A DNA stretch of 64,000 bases from Pachysolen tannophilus NRRL Y-2460. Lineage: Eukaryota; Ascomycota; Pichiomycetes; Alaninales; Pachysolenaceae. The stretch is taken from NCBI GenBank assembly GCA_001661245.1, contig KV454011.1, forward strand, positions 220,525 to 284,524, written 5' to 3'. The notes under the pieces were generated by a model that was not told the DNA's origin, searched no databases, and was given only the letters and a program-made list of their open reading frames with translations. Position numbers and translations under genes: made by a program. Below, one piece after another: positions 10,711 to 20,253 of the stretch (position 1 is its first letter; each line of letters opens with the position of its first letter).

Positions 10711-11952
10711 ATGAGTTTAAAGAACATAATGATACCCAGAATGAATACACTTATATGTTCTTCTTTTAGAATGCAATCAGTAAAGTATTTTACTACACTT
10801 TCATCAAAGTTATTTCAAAATCATTTCCCCAATATTAAGCTTTCTCAACAAGATTATTATAACAAGATATTGTTAACTAAGAGTTTGGGACAGAAAACCT
10901 CATTAAATGGTTCATCTAATTCCACTTCAACATATTTAAGATGTATAGAATTTGACTCCGATGGTAAAATGACAAATGTCCCATCTGATATAAAGAAAAA
11001 AGAATTGATAATGAACCATGATTTACTTCCCAGAGACTTACGGAAAATTGATAAAGGTTATGATGATATTGTTCCGTCCATACTAATTAGACCTTCTTCC
11101 ATATTAATCAATATTTTACATATAAAGGCTCTAATAAAAGCAGACTCAGTAGTATTGTTTAACCATGGATCTTCTGATTCTCACACATATTCAACTTTTT
11201 TAAAAGATTTAGAGAGAAAATTAAAGACTCATTCAAAAGTAGCAGGATTGCCTTTTGAAATAAGGGCATTGGAAGCCATTTTTATATCTGTGGTTTCCAA
11301 TTTACATTCTGAAATGAAAGTTCACACAACTGTGATAAAAGGAATATTACAAGAATTGGAAAATCATATAGATAGGGCTAAACTACGATACTTGTTAATT
11401 CAATCAAAAAAACTATCACAATTTGATCAAAAGGCCACATTAATTAGAGATCTTATAGATGAATTATTAGAGCAAGATGATGAATTGGATGCTTTATATC
11501 TTACAGCGAAATTGAAAAATAATCCAAGACGTGGTGATGATCATCAGGAAGTGGAAATGCTTTTAGAAAGTTATTATAAACATTGCGATGAAATTGTACA
11601 AACAGTGGAGAATTTGACGTCGAATATAAAGACAACAGAAGAAATCATCAATATCATTTTAGACTCAAATAGAAATCAGCTTATGGTTTTAAGCTTACGG
11701 TTTTCTTTAAGTCTTTTGAGTTTTGGATCGTTGTTATACGTTGCTTCACTTTACGGAATGAACTTGGAAAATTTTATTGAAGAAAAGGATTATTGGTTTT
11801 GGGTGATTGTTATTGGAACAAGTGTAGGCTGCGCTGGTCTTTTCAAATTTGGAATTACAAGATTAAACAAATTGCAAAAAGTTACTATGACAGGCGATGA
11901 TTTGAGGGGTCCATTGTCAAATTTGCATCATTTGGAAAAACTCAAGAAATAG
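10711..11952 (+). CDS. MRS2: Mitochondrial inner-membrane Mg2+ channel (Mrs2/Mfm1)
   Basis: CorA-type magnesium channel that brings Mg2+ into the mitochondrial matrix. The first ~60 residues are basic and Ser/Thr-rich, as in a mitochondrial presequence. The matrix domain with long helices (about 75-330) includes the family block LLPRDLRKID. Two membrane helices near the C-terminus flank the diagnostic pore motif YGMN (followed by LENF). At 413 aa it equals S. cerevisiae Mfm1 (413) and is shorter than Mrs2 (470). With a single copy in view I cannot say which paralogue it represents, and the species may have only one. Intact, no intron. Confidence 0.9.
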   Translation: MSLKNIMIPRMNTLICSSFRMQSVKYFTTLSSKLFQNHFPNIKLSQQDYYNKILLTKSLGQKTSLNGSSNSTSTYLRCIEFDSDGKMTNVPSDIKKKELIMNHDLLPRDLRKIDKGYDDIVPSILIRPSSILINILHIKALIKADSVVLFNHGSSDSHTYSTFLKDLERKLKTHSKVAGLPFEIRALEAIFISVVSNLHSEMKVHTTVIKGILQELENHIDRAKLRYLLIQSKKLSQFDQKATLIRDLIDELLEQDDELDALYLTAKLKNNPRRGDDHQEVEMLLESYYKHCDEIVQTVENLTSNIKTTEEIINIILDSNRNQLMVLSLRFSLSLLSFGSLLYVASLYGMNLENFIEEKDYWFWVIVIGTSVGCAGLFKFGITRLNKLQKVTMTGDDLRGPLSNLHHLEKLKK

Positions 11953-12082
11953 AGAAGTAATGATTTTCTACGGACCTCATCTGTATGATATATACATATA
12001 TATATATCTATATATATCTATATATATTTATTTATGTTTCTATATGACTTTTCAATGAATTTGAATATTTAATGTACAAAAA

Positions 12083-14440
12083 CTATTTTTTATTTCTGTT
12101 AGAAGACAGAGAGGAAGAAGTGGAGTCTTTTTTATTATCCTTGGTATCTTTATCATCAAGCTTATTTCTATCTTGAATCTGCTGTCTAATATTATCCACT
12201 AAGGGCCTCTTTGAGACTAGCGAATCAGATGAAGAGTAGTCAAGACTGATATCCTTATCATGATCAACATCACCTCTGACATTGTGACCATTACCACCAT
12301 TGCTATTATAATTCCTTCTACCTCCTCTGTCTTGATTATATGATCTAGAGTTATATCCAGCGTCGGGGTAGTACAGATCTCTGTTATAACTTCTATAAGA
12401 GCTATCACCATCAAATCGCAGCCTTTTGCTAGGATGATCGTCTGGCCCGTTATTATTACCAGAAACGTATCTGGAATTATAGTCAACTTCATATCTTTTC
12501 TGTTGAGAGTAGCCTTCTGGTCTTTTCCATGACAGCAAATGCTCCTCTGGTCGTCTTGATGGAATTTGAGCTTGCTCTTCTCGAGTCTTTAATGAAGGTG
12601 TTTTTGGTAAAGAAGGCGGTTTATTGGACAGAGAAGCATCAGCAGATGTCAAGGCAGAATATGGATGTTTTTGATTTGATTTTATTGAATCTTTATCTGA
12701 TAACGGCTGTGGCTGAGGAGGAAGCTTTGCATCACTATTTCTGAGCGCGGATGGTCCAGTTGGTGGTCTAATATTTGAAGAGACGTTGCGATCATCTTGA
12801 TGATCTGCTTGGTCATCGTCATTCGATGCTCTCCTTCTTGAAAACGGGTTTTCTGCTGCACCTCTATTTTGAGGAGGATTTGATGATGATTCACCTCTAT
12901 TGTTAATTGCTGATAACGGTTCTCTGAGATTATCATGGTTATCATAACCAGTTGGCAGTGGTCTCTTATACTCGTAATGGTTATCATCATTGCGTCCCCT
13001 TCCAAAATTTCTAGAATTGCTTCTTCCAAAATCATCTCTAGCTGGTGGGTGATATCTTCTCTGAGATTGCGAATATTGGGGACCTGATGCCGGCTGCTGA
13101 GGAATATTTGGATATCTTGACCCAGAATTGACCAAAGAGGCTGGTCCCTTAGGCAAGGGATGGGATAATCCTTGGGGTCTAACTGGCCTAGAAGGTTGTG
13201 GAGCAGCAGCAGGAATTGGAGGGTGATAATGTTGCCTTCCACCAGCTGAGTTTGTAACTAACCTTTTTCTCTCTTCTCTAAATTTCTCATTGTCCATTTC
13301 ATGACTTTCTTCAAACTTAGGCAAGTCTCCCGGTTTACAAGGTAATGGATTAACTTTAAAATAGATATCTTCCAATGCATCCAATGCATTTATTCGTTGA
13401 TAAGGGTCCAATTTGAGTAATTTATCCAATAAAGATAATCCTTCTTTACCCATCTCACTGAATTCTGTCTCTAAAGTTCTTGTGGTAGAATTAAACTGGA
13501 ACGTTGAAGCTCCAGGAAGTTTATCATATCCGGGCCAGTTTTTATTGTTAGGCCGGCCTAATAGTTTAAAAATTAAATGTCCTTGATCTGTATCAGAGCG
13601 ACCTTGAAGAATAGGTGTCTTTTTAAACATTTCTGCAAATACACACCCTACCCCCCATATATCGACGGATGTTGTATACCTTTGCTCACCCAATATCAAT
13701 TCAGGAGCTCTATACCATCTTGTGACAACTAATCCAGTATATTGTCTACTATTCCCACTGGGCCCACTACCCAATTGTGGTGGGCGACCAAGATAATTTC
13801 TTGCAAGTCCAAAATCGGCTATTTTCAATATACCATTATGGTCAATTAAAATATTTGCTGCTTTTATATCTCTATGGAAATAACCCATTTGGTGAATATA
13901 ATTAACACCTTTCAAGAGTTGAATCATAAAACATTTGATATGTGATATTTTCAAATGAACCCTAGGATTTTCTAATAACCCAGACAAGTCGTAACTCATA
14001 TATGGGGTGACCATGTAAAAACTTCCCCTTTTAAAACCCGAATCTAAACTTGATCCAACTCGTTGGTCAGCAGTTTCGTGTAACACCTCAATTAGTTGTA
14101 AAATATTTTCATGCTTCAATAATTTTAATATTCCAATTTCTCTTAATGCGGTTATGGGAAACCCTTCCTTATCATTATGCACAATTAATTTCTTTAATGC
14201 CACTAATCTACCTGTCTTAATATGCCTTGCCTTTTGAACTTCACCAAAAGTACCTTGACCTAATTTCGAAATTATTTCGTAATTTCTTAAAGTACTCATA
14301 CCCACAAAGTTACCGTTCACACTGCTATTCACCGGAGTGGATGCCCTTTCTCTCTGCCGTACTTTCTCATGAGAACTCGATATTTTCATTTCATACTTTT
14401 CATCGGACATATTGGAAGAATTTGGGATCAGCTTATTCAT
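12083..14440 (-). CDS. BUR1: Cyclin-dependent kinase Bur1/Sgv1 (CDK9-type)
   Basis: CDK of the Bur1-Bur2 complex, which phosphorylates Rad6, Spt5 and the Pol II CTD during elongation. The kinase domain (about residues 50-370) has the glycine loop GQGTFGEV, a PITALREI helix, HRDIKAANIL and an expanded segment before VVTRWYRAPELILG, all typical of Bur1/CDK9. The C-terminal ~400 residues are Pro/Ser/Asn/Arg-rich and disordered, as in yeast Bur1 orthologues. Length is 785 aa (S. cerevisiae 657). The first ATG is at 14440, and a second Met ten residues later could also serve. The upstream region carries paired inverted repeats. Confidence 0.93.
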   Translation of the reverse strand: MNKLIPNSSNMSDEKYEMKISSSHEKVRQRERASTPVNSSVNGNFVGMSTLRNYEIISKLGQGTFGEVQKARHIKTGRLVALKKLIVHNDKEGFPITALREIGILKLLKHENILQLIEVLHETADQRVGSSLDSGFKRGSFYMVTPYMSYDLSGLLENPRVHLKISHIKCFMIQLLKGVNYIHQMGYFHRDIKAANILIDHNGILKIADFGLARNYLGRPPQLGSGPSGNSRQYTGLVVTRWYRAPELILGEQRYTTSVDIWGVGCVFAEMFKKTPILQGRSDTDQGHLIFKLLGRPNNKNWPGYDKLPGASTFQFNSTTRTLETEFSEMGKEGLSLLDKLLKLDPYQRINALDALEDIYFKVNPLPCKPGDLPKFEESHEMDNEKFREERKRLVTNSAGGRQHYHPPIPAAAPQPSRPVRPQGLSHPLPKGPASLVNSGSRYPNIPQQPASGPQYSQSQRRYHPPARDDFGRSNSRNFGRGRNDDNHYEYKRPLPTGYDNHDNLREPLSAINNRGESSSNPPQNRGAAENPFSRRRASNDDDQADHQDDRNVSSNIRPPTGPSALRNSDAKLPPQPQPLSDKDSIKSNQKHPYSALTSADASLSNKPPSLPKTPSLKTREEQAQIPSRRPEEHLLSWKRPEGYSQQKRYEVDYNSRYVSGNNNGPDDHPSKRLRFDGDSSYRSYNRDLYYPDAGYNSRSYNQDRGGRRNYNSNGGNGHNVRGDVDHDKDISLDYSSSDSLVSKRPLVDNIRQQIQDRNKLDDKDTKDNKKDSTSSSLSSNRNKK

Positions 14441-14656
14441 TTAAATGATAACCAACACAAGGACTCAACAGACTGTGAAATAAATAAAAATAAAAAAATT
14501 AAAAAATAAAAAATATTTAAAGAAAATCAAGAAAAAAAAACGAAAAATTTAAATATTATGTTTCTCTATAGTATCTCGTCCCTCTTTTAAATCAACAAAA
14601 CCAAGTAACACAGTTAAATACAGCTCAATTATTATGTCTATAAACTAACAGAGTCC

Positions 14657-14683
<27 letters not shown>
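14657..14683. repeat. (TA)n microsatellite
   Basis: 27 bases of alternating A and T in the BUR1 upstream region. Similar tracts lie at 37014-37037 and 39971-39995. Confidence 0.9.
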
Positions 14684-14687
<4 letters not shown>

Positions 14688-14801
14688 TTGATACAATGAA
14701 TACTGTTATCATCTTGGTACTTGTTCAGATTAAGTTGAAGGACTTTTGACAATAAAAAAAATTATTTTTACGTGTAAATAAAATCAAAAAAAAATCTGGC
14801 G

Positions 14802-14840
14802 GTGACACGTCACTTTTTATAGTGACATAGGAAGTGTCAC
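14802..14840. promoter_or_regulatory. Two GTGAC-type inverted repeats
   Basis: GTGAC-AC-GTCAC lies at 14802-14813, and GTGACA (14822-14827) is paired with TGTCAC (14835-14840). Four GTGAC half-sites within 39 bp, about 360-400 bp 5' of the BUR1 ATG, look like a dimeric factor-binding cluster. The factor is unknown. Confidence 0.4.
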
Positions 14841-14860
14841 GCCAAACGACAAGAACACTA

Positions 14861-14906
14861 GCACCAGTTAGCACCAGTTAGCACCAGCAGCAGCACTAGC
14901 AGCAGA
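14861..14906. repeat. GCACCAGTTA tandem units grading into AGC repeats
   Basis: Two exact copies of the decamer GCACCAGTTA are followed by a variant and then CAG/AGC triplets, ending just before the DSD1 stop codon. It is a short minisatellite-like tract with raised GC. Confidence 0.7.
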
Positions 14907-14909
14907 CTT

Positions 14910-16196
14910 TTACCATCCTCTCCATGGCACCCAGATATCTACAACAACATCGCTTCCATCTACAATATAGTACCACGGGTATTGAGCAGCCGTTATGCAA
15001 GAATGCTGAGGAACAATTCTAAGTTTAGTTCCTAACGGAATAAATTCAGTTTTGATGTTCTCATCCAAAGGTACCAAGATACCATGTTCTTGACTTATTC
15101 TTCCAACTATCCAGTTTTCATAGCCTTTTGGATCTGTTATTCTTCCGTGTCCTGGTAAAGGTCCTGATTCTCTACTTAAAGCGAGAACGCCTGCATTGAT
15201 TAGCTGTTCTCCCGGTGGTTTATCACCTCTATTGGGGTAAAACGATACAATCTCAGCAAGTACACTCACAGAAACATCATCTATATTCACCAATCCGGTG
15301 GCCACTTGTTGTAAGTCACAACAAGGATAGTTACCTGCATGTAATTCTAGAATACCAGATAATTTTTCACCCAATTTTTCTTCTATTTCCAGAACTGATA
15401 TGAATGAAGAAGAATGAGCTGTTGGTGTTGCACCTACTGATATTTGGAAACTCATGGGATCTTGACTAGGATCTATTTCAAGAGCAGTCTTGGCGGCTTT
15501 ATTAGCATGGCGTATTTCATCTATAAGAATCTTCTTTGCAGTTTCAACGGTCTTAGAACCATAAGAATGTCCAGCATGACAATAAAACCCATAAACAGAT
15601 ATACATTTTTTGTACTTTTCCTGAGTCAAAGCCCTTGTCAATGTTTCTCTTAAAAAAATTGAATCATTGACTAATCCAGCACGATCACTTCCCATATTAA
15701 TCTTTATAAAAATTGACCATTTCTTAGTGACATTTGAATTTTGCTCAAAAAATTCAGACAATACATCCAATTGTTCTGCATTATCCAACATCAACCTTAA
15801 ATTAGGAACTTGGGTAGCCAAATCGGCCAATTCAGCCAATCTTGATTTCACAACAGGTAAACTGAATAAGATATCATTGATCAAACCTTGTTGAACCAAG
15901 GGAATTAAGTTCCAAGCTTCCATTAAAGTAGAAACTACAATCTTGTCCGTTTTAAAATTTTTGGTCTTTAATTGTAAAGCAACTCCCTCACTTGTTTTAT
16001 GAGTCTTGACATGAGCCCTAAACTCAACTTTCAATTTCAGTGCATTCTCAAGCATTCGACAAGCATTTTGGGCAAATTTACTTTTATCGATAATATAAGC
16101 TGGAGTCGCCAACTCGTCCAATTTTTTACCCTTGAATTCCTTCAATAAAATACCTTTATTGGGTAATGTTGTCAATGATGATGAATATAGCGGCAT
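14910..16196 (-). CDS. DSD1: D-serine ammonia-lyase (D-serine dehydratase)
   Basis: PLP- and zinc-dependent enzyme that converts D-serine to pyruvate and ammonia in the cytosol. It is a fold-type III (alanine-racemase-like) protein of 428 aa, the same length as S. cerevisiae Dsd1. The PLP lysine is Lys64 in AHVKTHKT. The zinc ligands are His398 and Cys400 in VPQHSCITA. Other family blocks, YGFYCHAGHSY, SVGATPT and SQEHGIL, are all present. The start at 16196 gives a short extra N-terminus before the conserved TPAYIIDKSKF block. The gene is transcribed divergently from the esterase gene across a 494-bp shared promoter. Confidence 0.95.
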   Translation of the reverse strand: MPLYSSSLTTLPNKGILLKEFKGKKLDELATPAYIIDKSKFAQNACRMLENALKLKVEFRAHVKTHKTSEGVALQLKTKNFKTDKIVVSTLMEAWNLIPLVQQGLINDILFSLPVVKSRLAELADLATQVPNLRLMLDNAEQLDVLSEFFEQNSNVTKKWSIFIKINMGSDRAGLVNDSIFLRETLTRALTQEKYKKCISVYGFYCHAGHSYGSKTVETAKKILIDEIRHANKAAKTALEIDPSQDPMSFQISVGATPTAHSSSFISVLEIEEKLGEKLSGILELHAGNYPCCDLQQVATGLVNIDDVSVSVLAEIVSFYPNRGDKPPGEQLINAGVLALSRESGPLPGHGRITDPKGYENWIVGRISQEHGILVPLDENIKTEFIPLGTKLRIVPQHSCITAAQYPWYYIVDGSDVVVDIWVPWRGW

Positions 16197-16690
16197 GGTC
16201 CTAATTCAATTGATTATGGTTTCTTGGTATTATTCAATGAAAAGCTCATGATTAATACTTCAAAATTCGCTTCTTTTTTGTTTTTTGTTTTTTCTGTTTG
16301 GTGGGGTAGGGGACCGGAAAAACACTAAAATTTTCACTTCTTCACCCGTGATGTCGGCAAAAAAAGATTCTTATCTCTACCGCCCGTTTGCCGTGGAGGT
16401 GGCTCGTTGTTCCTGCCTAATTTTTTCTAAAAATTCTACCAGCTGCCGCCTGGTTGCCCTTTGAAATACCCCCTTTCTCCCCCTATGAAGAAAAGAACTA
16501 AAGATGGGAAAGATAGGCCTGAAAGCATTAAGATGGAAAAATGATTTGCACTTTTAGTGATAAGGAAGCACTAAGAGAATATAATTGATATCTCAGTAAA
16601 AGCTACTTAAAGAGAAAGAAGAAAAGTTATTTTTTTATTTTTTTTTTGTGAGTTGTGAATTGTTAAATATTTGCAAGATATAGGGGGAAA
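16197..16690. promoter_or_regulatory. Shared promoter, DSD1 and esterase
   Basis: The divergent intergenic region has a less AT-rich core around 16300-16480 containing several CCG/CGG-type triplets (for example ACCGGAAA, CTACCGCCCG and TGCCGTGG). Such triplets can be Zn2Cys6 regulator half-sites. Co-regulation of the two genes is an inference only. Confidence 0.4.
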
Positions 16691-17770
16691 ATGAACCAAC
16701 ACATTTTACAAGCAGATTATTCCTTTGCAGGTGGTGTCCCCGCTACCCCTTTTAAAATTCATGATTCAATTTCAAGTAGGATAGATAAAGAGTATGTTCA
16801 ATTTTTTGATGAGCACTTGACTGAAAATGCGAATATTCTTTATACACATCGGGTTCCTCTAACAGAAATCAGAAAAGGTGGGAATGTTATGCCTGGTCAA
16901 TCGCCATTGAGTTCTATCGCTAAAACATTTGATATTGAAATTTTACGGGAATTTATTAAAGAAGAGGCTTTCTCTGCACCAATTCCTGCAAGAGTCTTTG
17001 TCCCCATGGGTGAGAAACCAAAAGAAGGTTGGCCTTTATTTATTTGGTTTCATGGTGGTGGTTGGGTCTTGGGTAATATAAGTACTGAAAATTCATTTTG
17101 TACAAAAATTGCATCGTTATCGAAATGTATTGTTATGAGTGTTGACTATAGATTAGCACCTGAGAATCCATTCCCTGCAGCTGTTAATGATGCATATGAA
17201 GCATTATTGTATGGTTTTGGGAAAGCTACTTCCGAACTAGGTATTAATCCAAGAAAGATAGCTATTGGTGGATCCTCTGCAGGTGGTAATTTAACAGCTG
17301 TTATTACTCATAAATTTTCCAACTCGACTTTTGCCGATATCTTCCCACCAGTGGTTTTCCAGCTATTGGTTGTCCCCGTTACTGATAACTCTGCTACTCC
17401 TGAGTCTCAACCTTCTTGGAAAGAAAATGAATTTACTCCACAATTACCTGCCGAGAAAATGCTTTGGTATAGAAAATTATACCTACCAAATGGAGATGAA
17501 GATTTACAAAACCCAGAAGCTTCACCTTTATTTTATCCAGACAACAGTTTTACAAAACTTCCTCCATGCTTGATCTTAGCTGCAGAATGCGATGTACTAA
17601 GATCTGAAGCTGAAGCCTATAATGAAAAATTAATTAAAAACGGAATAAATTCGAAAATCATTATTTACTCCGGTGTACCACATCCAGTTATGGCCATGGA
17701 TGCTGTTTTACAAAAAGGAAGAGATCTAGGTAAAGATGCCGCGGATGCGATTCGTGATGCCTTCTATTAA
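16691..17770 (+). CDS. HSL-type alpha/beta hydrolase (esterase/lipase)
   Basis: Probable carboxylesterase of the hormone-sensitive-lipase family. The oxyanion motif HGGGW starts at His121. The nucleophile is Ser196 in GSSAGG, the acid is probably Asp301 in ECDVLRSEA, and the base is His331 in GVPHPV. The family block DYRLAPENPFPAA follows the oxyanion loop. Length is 359 aa with no signal peptide, so it is likely cytosolic. The substrate is unknown; related fungal proteins hydrolyse short acyl or aryl esters. It is divergent from DSD1. Intact, no intron. Confidence 0.87.
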   Translation: MNQHILQADYSFAGGVPATPFKIHDSISSRIDKEYVQFFDEHLTENANILYTHRVPLTEIRKGGNVMPGQSPLSSIAKTFDIEILREFIKEEAFSAPIPARVFVPMGEKPKEGWPLFIWFHGGGWVLGNISTENSFCTKIASLSKCIVMSVDYRLAPENPFPAAVNDAYEALLYGFGKATSELGINPRKIAIGGSSAGGNLTAVITHKFSNSTFADIFPPVVFQLLVVPVTDNSATPESQPSWKENEFTPQLPAEKMLWYRKLYLPNGDEDLQNPEASPLFYPDNSFTKLPPCLILAAECDVLRSEAEAYNEKLIKNGINSKIIIYSGVPHPVMAMDAVLQKGRDLGKDAADAIRDAFY

Positions 17771-18291
17771 TTAGCCTCAAACTCCCATTCCCAGTCCCAT
17801 TCCAATTCCCTTTTCCAGTTCTATCAACTAAATCTGATAAAGAAGTAACCCGTTCGGCTATGTCGCATGAAATCTTACTCTTACTAATAACAATACCATG
17901 TCATTTTGTCGTTATTTTTTTTTTATTTTATTTTCCCACCTCTGTCGTGTGTCATTTTGTATTCTTTTTTAAAATTCCTTGGCCGTCAAATAACGTGCAA
18001 GGTAACAAACGACATATGTAATAAATAAACTGTTAGAATCGAACCAACGAATATGAATGGCCAAATTCGTTGAGAGTACCAATTTTTGTAGTTCATTCAG
18101 CCTCGCTTTTAAAGTATTAATATTATTTAGACTTTTTCGGAAGTATTCGACTGCATCTTTTATTGTATGAGTATATTAAGATCTAATTTCGCTTTAAAAT
18201 AGGAAAAAAAAAAAGAAAATTTTTATCTTTTTGATCAGTTAAAAGAAAATATATTAATAAAATATAATATAATATAACAATTTGATTGATT
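17771..18291. other. Esterase-FTH1 intergenic region
   Basis: 521 bp of AT-rich sequence with no gene. It has a direct repeat of TGTCATTTTGT (near 17899 and 17950) and a perfect 8-bp inverted repeat CAACGAAT/ATTCGTTG at 18045-18072. Next to it, a minus-strand T-arm-like GGTTCGATTC resembles a tRNA B box, but no complete tRNA can be folded. Confidence 0.5.
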
Positions 18292-19623
18292 ATGTTTGCA
18301 CTAGAGAACTATTTTTCTGCGCAAGCTTTCTTTATCATATTGAGAGAGACTTTAGAGTCTGCAATAATTGTTTCTGTGTTGTTGGCTTTTTTGAAACAAA
18401 GTTTGTTATCGTATAATCATCAAACAGTTGATCATAACGGCGGTAATGTTCAAGCGCCATCACGTGCGGATGTGAATGAAGATCAAGATGAAGATGAGGT
18501 TGCACTTCGATATGAACTTAATGAAACTTTGTATAAGAAGTTGAGACTTCAAGTATGGCTTGGTAGTTTTGCTGGTCTTTTTCTTTGTTTAATGATTGGA
18601 GGTTTATTTATAGTTGCTTTTTACTTATTCGAAACAGATTTATGGTCTTTAACGGAACATTATTGGGAAGGAGCTTTTAGTGTATTTGCCTCGGTGGTAA
18701 TATCAGTTTTAGGATTAGCTATGTTAAGATTGAATAAGTTAAGAGATAAATGGACTATTAAATTATCCAAATTATTGTTGGCTAATCATACTACAATTAG
18801 TAATAGTTTAGAAAATTCTCCTGAAAATATGGGGAATACTAATACAACAATTACAAATAATAGTTTCAATAATCCTATTAAGGAAAATAAATCCAATAAT
18901 TTCATAAACTTTACGGAAAAATATTCAATGTTTTTTTTGCCATTTATAACAACTTTAAGAGAAGGTTTAGAAGCAGTGGTATTTATTGGAGGTATCGGAA
19001 TTAATTCACCATTATCTTCGATTCCTTTATCTTTAATTTTAGGAGTCCTTTTTGGAGTAGCAATAGGAATATTCTTATATAAGAGTGGTGATTCTATGCC
19101 TTTGAAAATTTTCTTAATCTTATCAACTTGTTTCTTATATTTAGTTGCTGCAGGTTTGTTTTCAAAAGGTATTTGGCAATTTGAACTTCAACATTATATA
19201 AACCTTTGTAACGGTCAAGATATGTCAGAAGTTGGCTCTGGACCAGGTTCTTATGATGTTACAAACTCCATATGGCATGTAAATTGTTGTAATGGTGAAA
19301 TTGATGGGGGTTGGATGTTATTCAGTGCTATTTTAGGTTGGACCAATAGTGCAACTTATGGTTCCTTTTTTGGTTATATTCTGTATTGGATCTGTGTTAT
19401 TGTTGTATTAAAAGGATTATTATACGAAGAAAGAAATGGAATATTGCCATTTATCCCAATTAAATGGCAAAAGAAGAGAATGGGTAAAAGATTGAACTTT
19501 ATGAGATTGGCTCAAAAAGTTAGTGACTCAAATAGCCCACTAAATCTCAGTAATTTAAATCAAACTATCAATATTAATAATGATAGACCATCTTTAGATA
19601 GTTCTACTCCGTTGATACCATAG
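18292..19623 (+). CDS. FTH1: Vacuolar high-affinity iron permease Fth1
   Basis: Iron permease of the Ftr1 family that works with the ferroxidase Fet5 to export iron from the vacuole. It has about seven membrane helices. The two iron-binding REXXE motifs are RETLE (residues 18-22) and REGLE (from residue 223). The long luminal loop with NGQDMSEVGSGPGSYD and WHVNCCNGE is characteristic of Fth1 rather than Ftr1. Length is 443 aa from the ATG at 18292 (S. cerevisiae 465). A two-codon-longer frame starts at a TTG and was discounted. Hydrophilic loops near residues 50-75 and 165-205 are Asn/Asp-rich. Confidence 0.94.
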   Translation: MFALENYFSAQAFFIILRETLESAIIVSVLLAFLKQSLLSYNHQTVDHNGGNVQAPSRADVNEDQDEDEVALRYELNETLYKKLRLQVWLGSFAGLFLCLMIGGLFIVAFYLFETDLWSLTEHYWEGAFSVFASVVISVLGLAMLRLNKLRDKWTIKLSKLLLANHTTISNSLENSPENMGNTNTTITNNSFNNPIKENKSNNFINFTEKYSMFFLPFITTLREGLEAVVFIGGIGINSPLSSIPLSLILGVLFGVAIGIFLYKSGDSMPLKIFLILSTCFLYLVAAGLFSKGIWQFELQHYINLCNGQDMSEVGSGPGSYDVTNSIWHVNCCNGEIDGGWMLFSAILGWTNSATYGSFFGYILYWICVIVVLKGLLYEERNGILPFIPIKWQKKRMGKRLNFMRLAQKVSDSNSPLNLSNLNQTININNDRPSLDSSTPLIP

Positions 19624-19886
19624 AAGATAAAGATATGAAAAAAAAAAAGGAAAAAAAAGGCAAAATAAGGAAAAAGTCATGGGAGATAAAATACCATTTT
19701 TTAGTTAATTAGCATTTAAGGTGTGTTATATAATATATTAAATTCTTTACTTTTCTTTACGGTGTTTAAATGTTAAATTTATTGCAATTAATTCAAATTT
19801 ATTACCAATAATATAGAGTGAGTGGTAAAAACTGTATGGGTAAAAATAGATAAAATAAAATAATAATAATAAAAAAAAAATTAAAG

Positions 19887-19958
19887 CTCCGCGACGGGGA
19901 ATTGAACCCCGGTCTACCACGCGACAAGCGGTAATTCTAGCCACTAAACTATCACGGA
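19887..19958 (-). tRNA. tRNA-Asp(GTC)
   Basis: 72-nt cloverleaf starting TCCGTGAT and ending with acceptor GCGGAG. The anticodon loop CTTGTCGC carries GTC, and the T arm is CGGGGTTCAATTCCCCG. It is close to the S. cerevisiae tRNA-Asp sequence. No intron. An A10 run on the plus strand (19871-19880) gives the Pol III T-terminator on the minus strand. Confidence 0.95.
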
Positions 19959-20181
19959 CAATTAATTATTTGTTGCAATCTCAGTTGTCTAGTTCACGTG
20001 GGCTTACCACCAAATGAAAGATAATTGTATTACTTTCTTTTTTTTTATCTTTTTATTTAATTAGTTAGATATTGTTCCAGCAATTAACTTTAAAGAAGAA
20101 AATGAACATTGGTAGTTTAGGAAAAAAACCGTTGGTTCGTAAATTTTGTTAAAGAAAAAGTGAACTGTTGATAAATAAGAA

Positions 20182-20253
20182 GCCGTTATGGCCAAGTGGT
20201 AAGGCACCGCACTTGTAATGCGGCGATCCGCGGTTCAATCCCGCGTGACGGCA
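20182..20253 (+). tRNA. tRNA-Thr(TGT)
   Basis: 72-nt cloverleaf. Acceptor GCCGTTA pairs with TGACGGC, the D arm holds ATGGCCAAGTGGTAAGGC, the anticodon stem CCGCA/TGCGG encloses CTTGTAA (anticodon TGT), and the T arm has GGTTCAATCCC. A long T-run follows from 20256 as Pol III terminator. No intron. Confidence 0.95.

Larger units (their letters stand above)
14441..14909. promoter_or_regulatory. BUR1 promoter / DSD1 3' flank
   Basis: Both genes run leftwards, so this is the BUR1 promoter plus the DSD1 terminator. It contains an alternating TA tract (14657-14683), two GTGAC inverted repeats (14802-14840) and GCACCAGTTA tandem units next to the DSD1 stop. Confidence 0.55.

Noticed and set aside
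18000-18110. Possible minus-strand tRNA near FTH1
   Set aside because: Only a T-arm-like hairpin is present; acceptor, D and anticodon arms cannot be formed.
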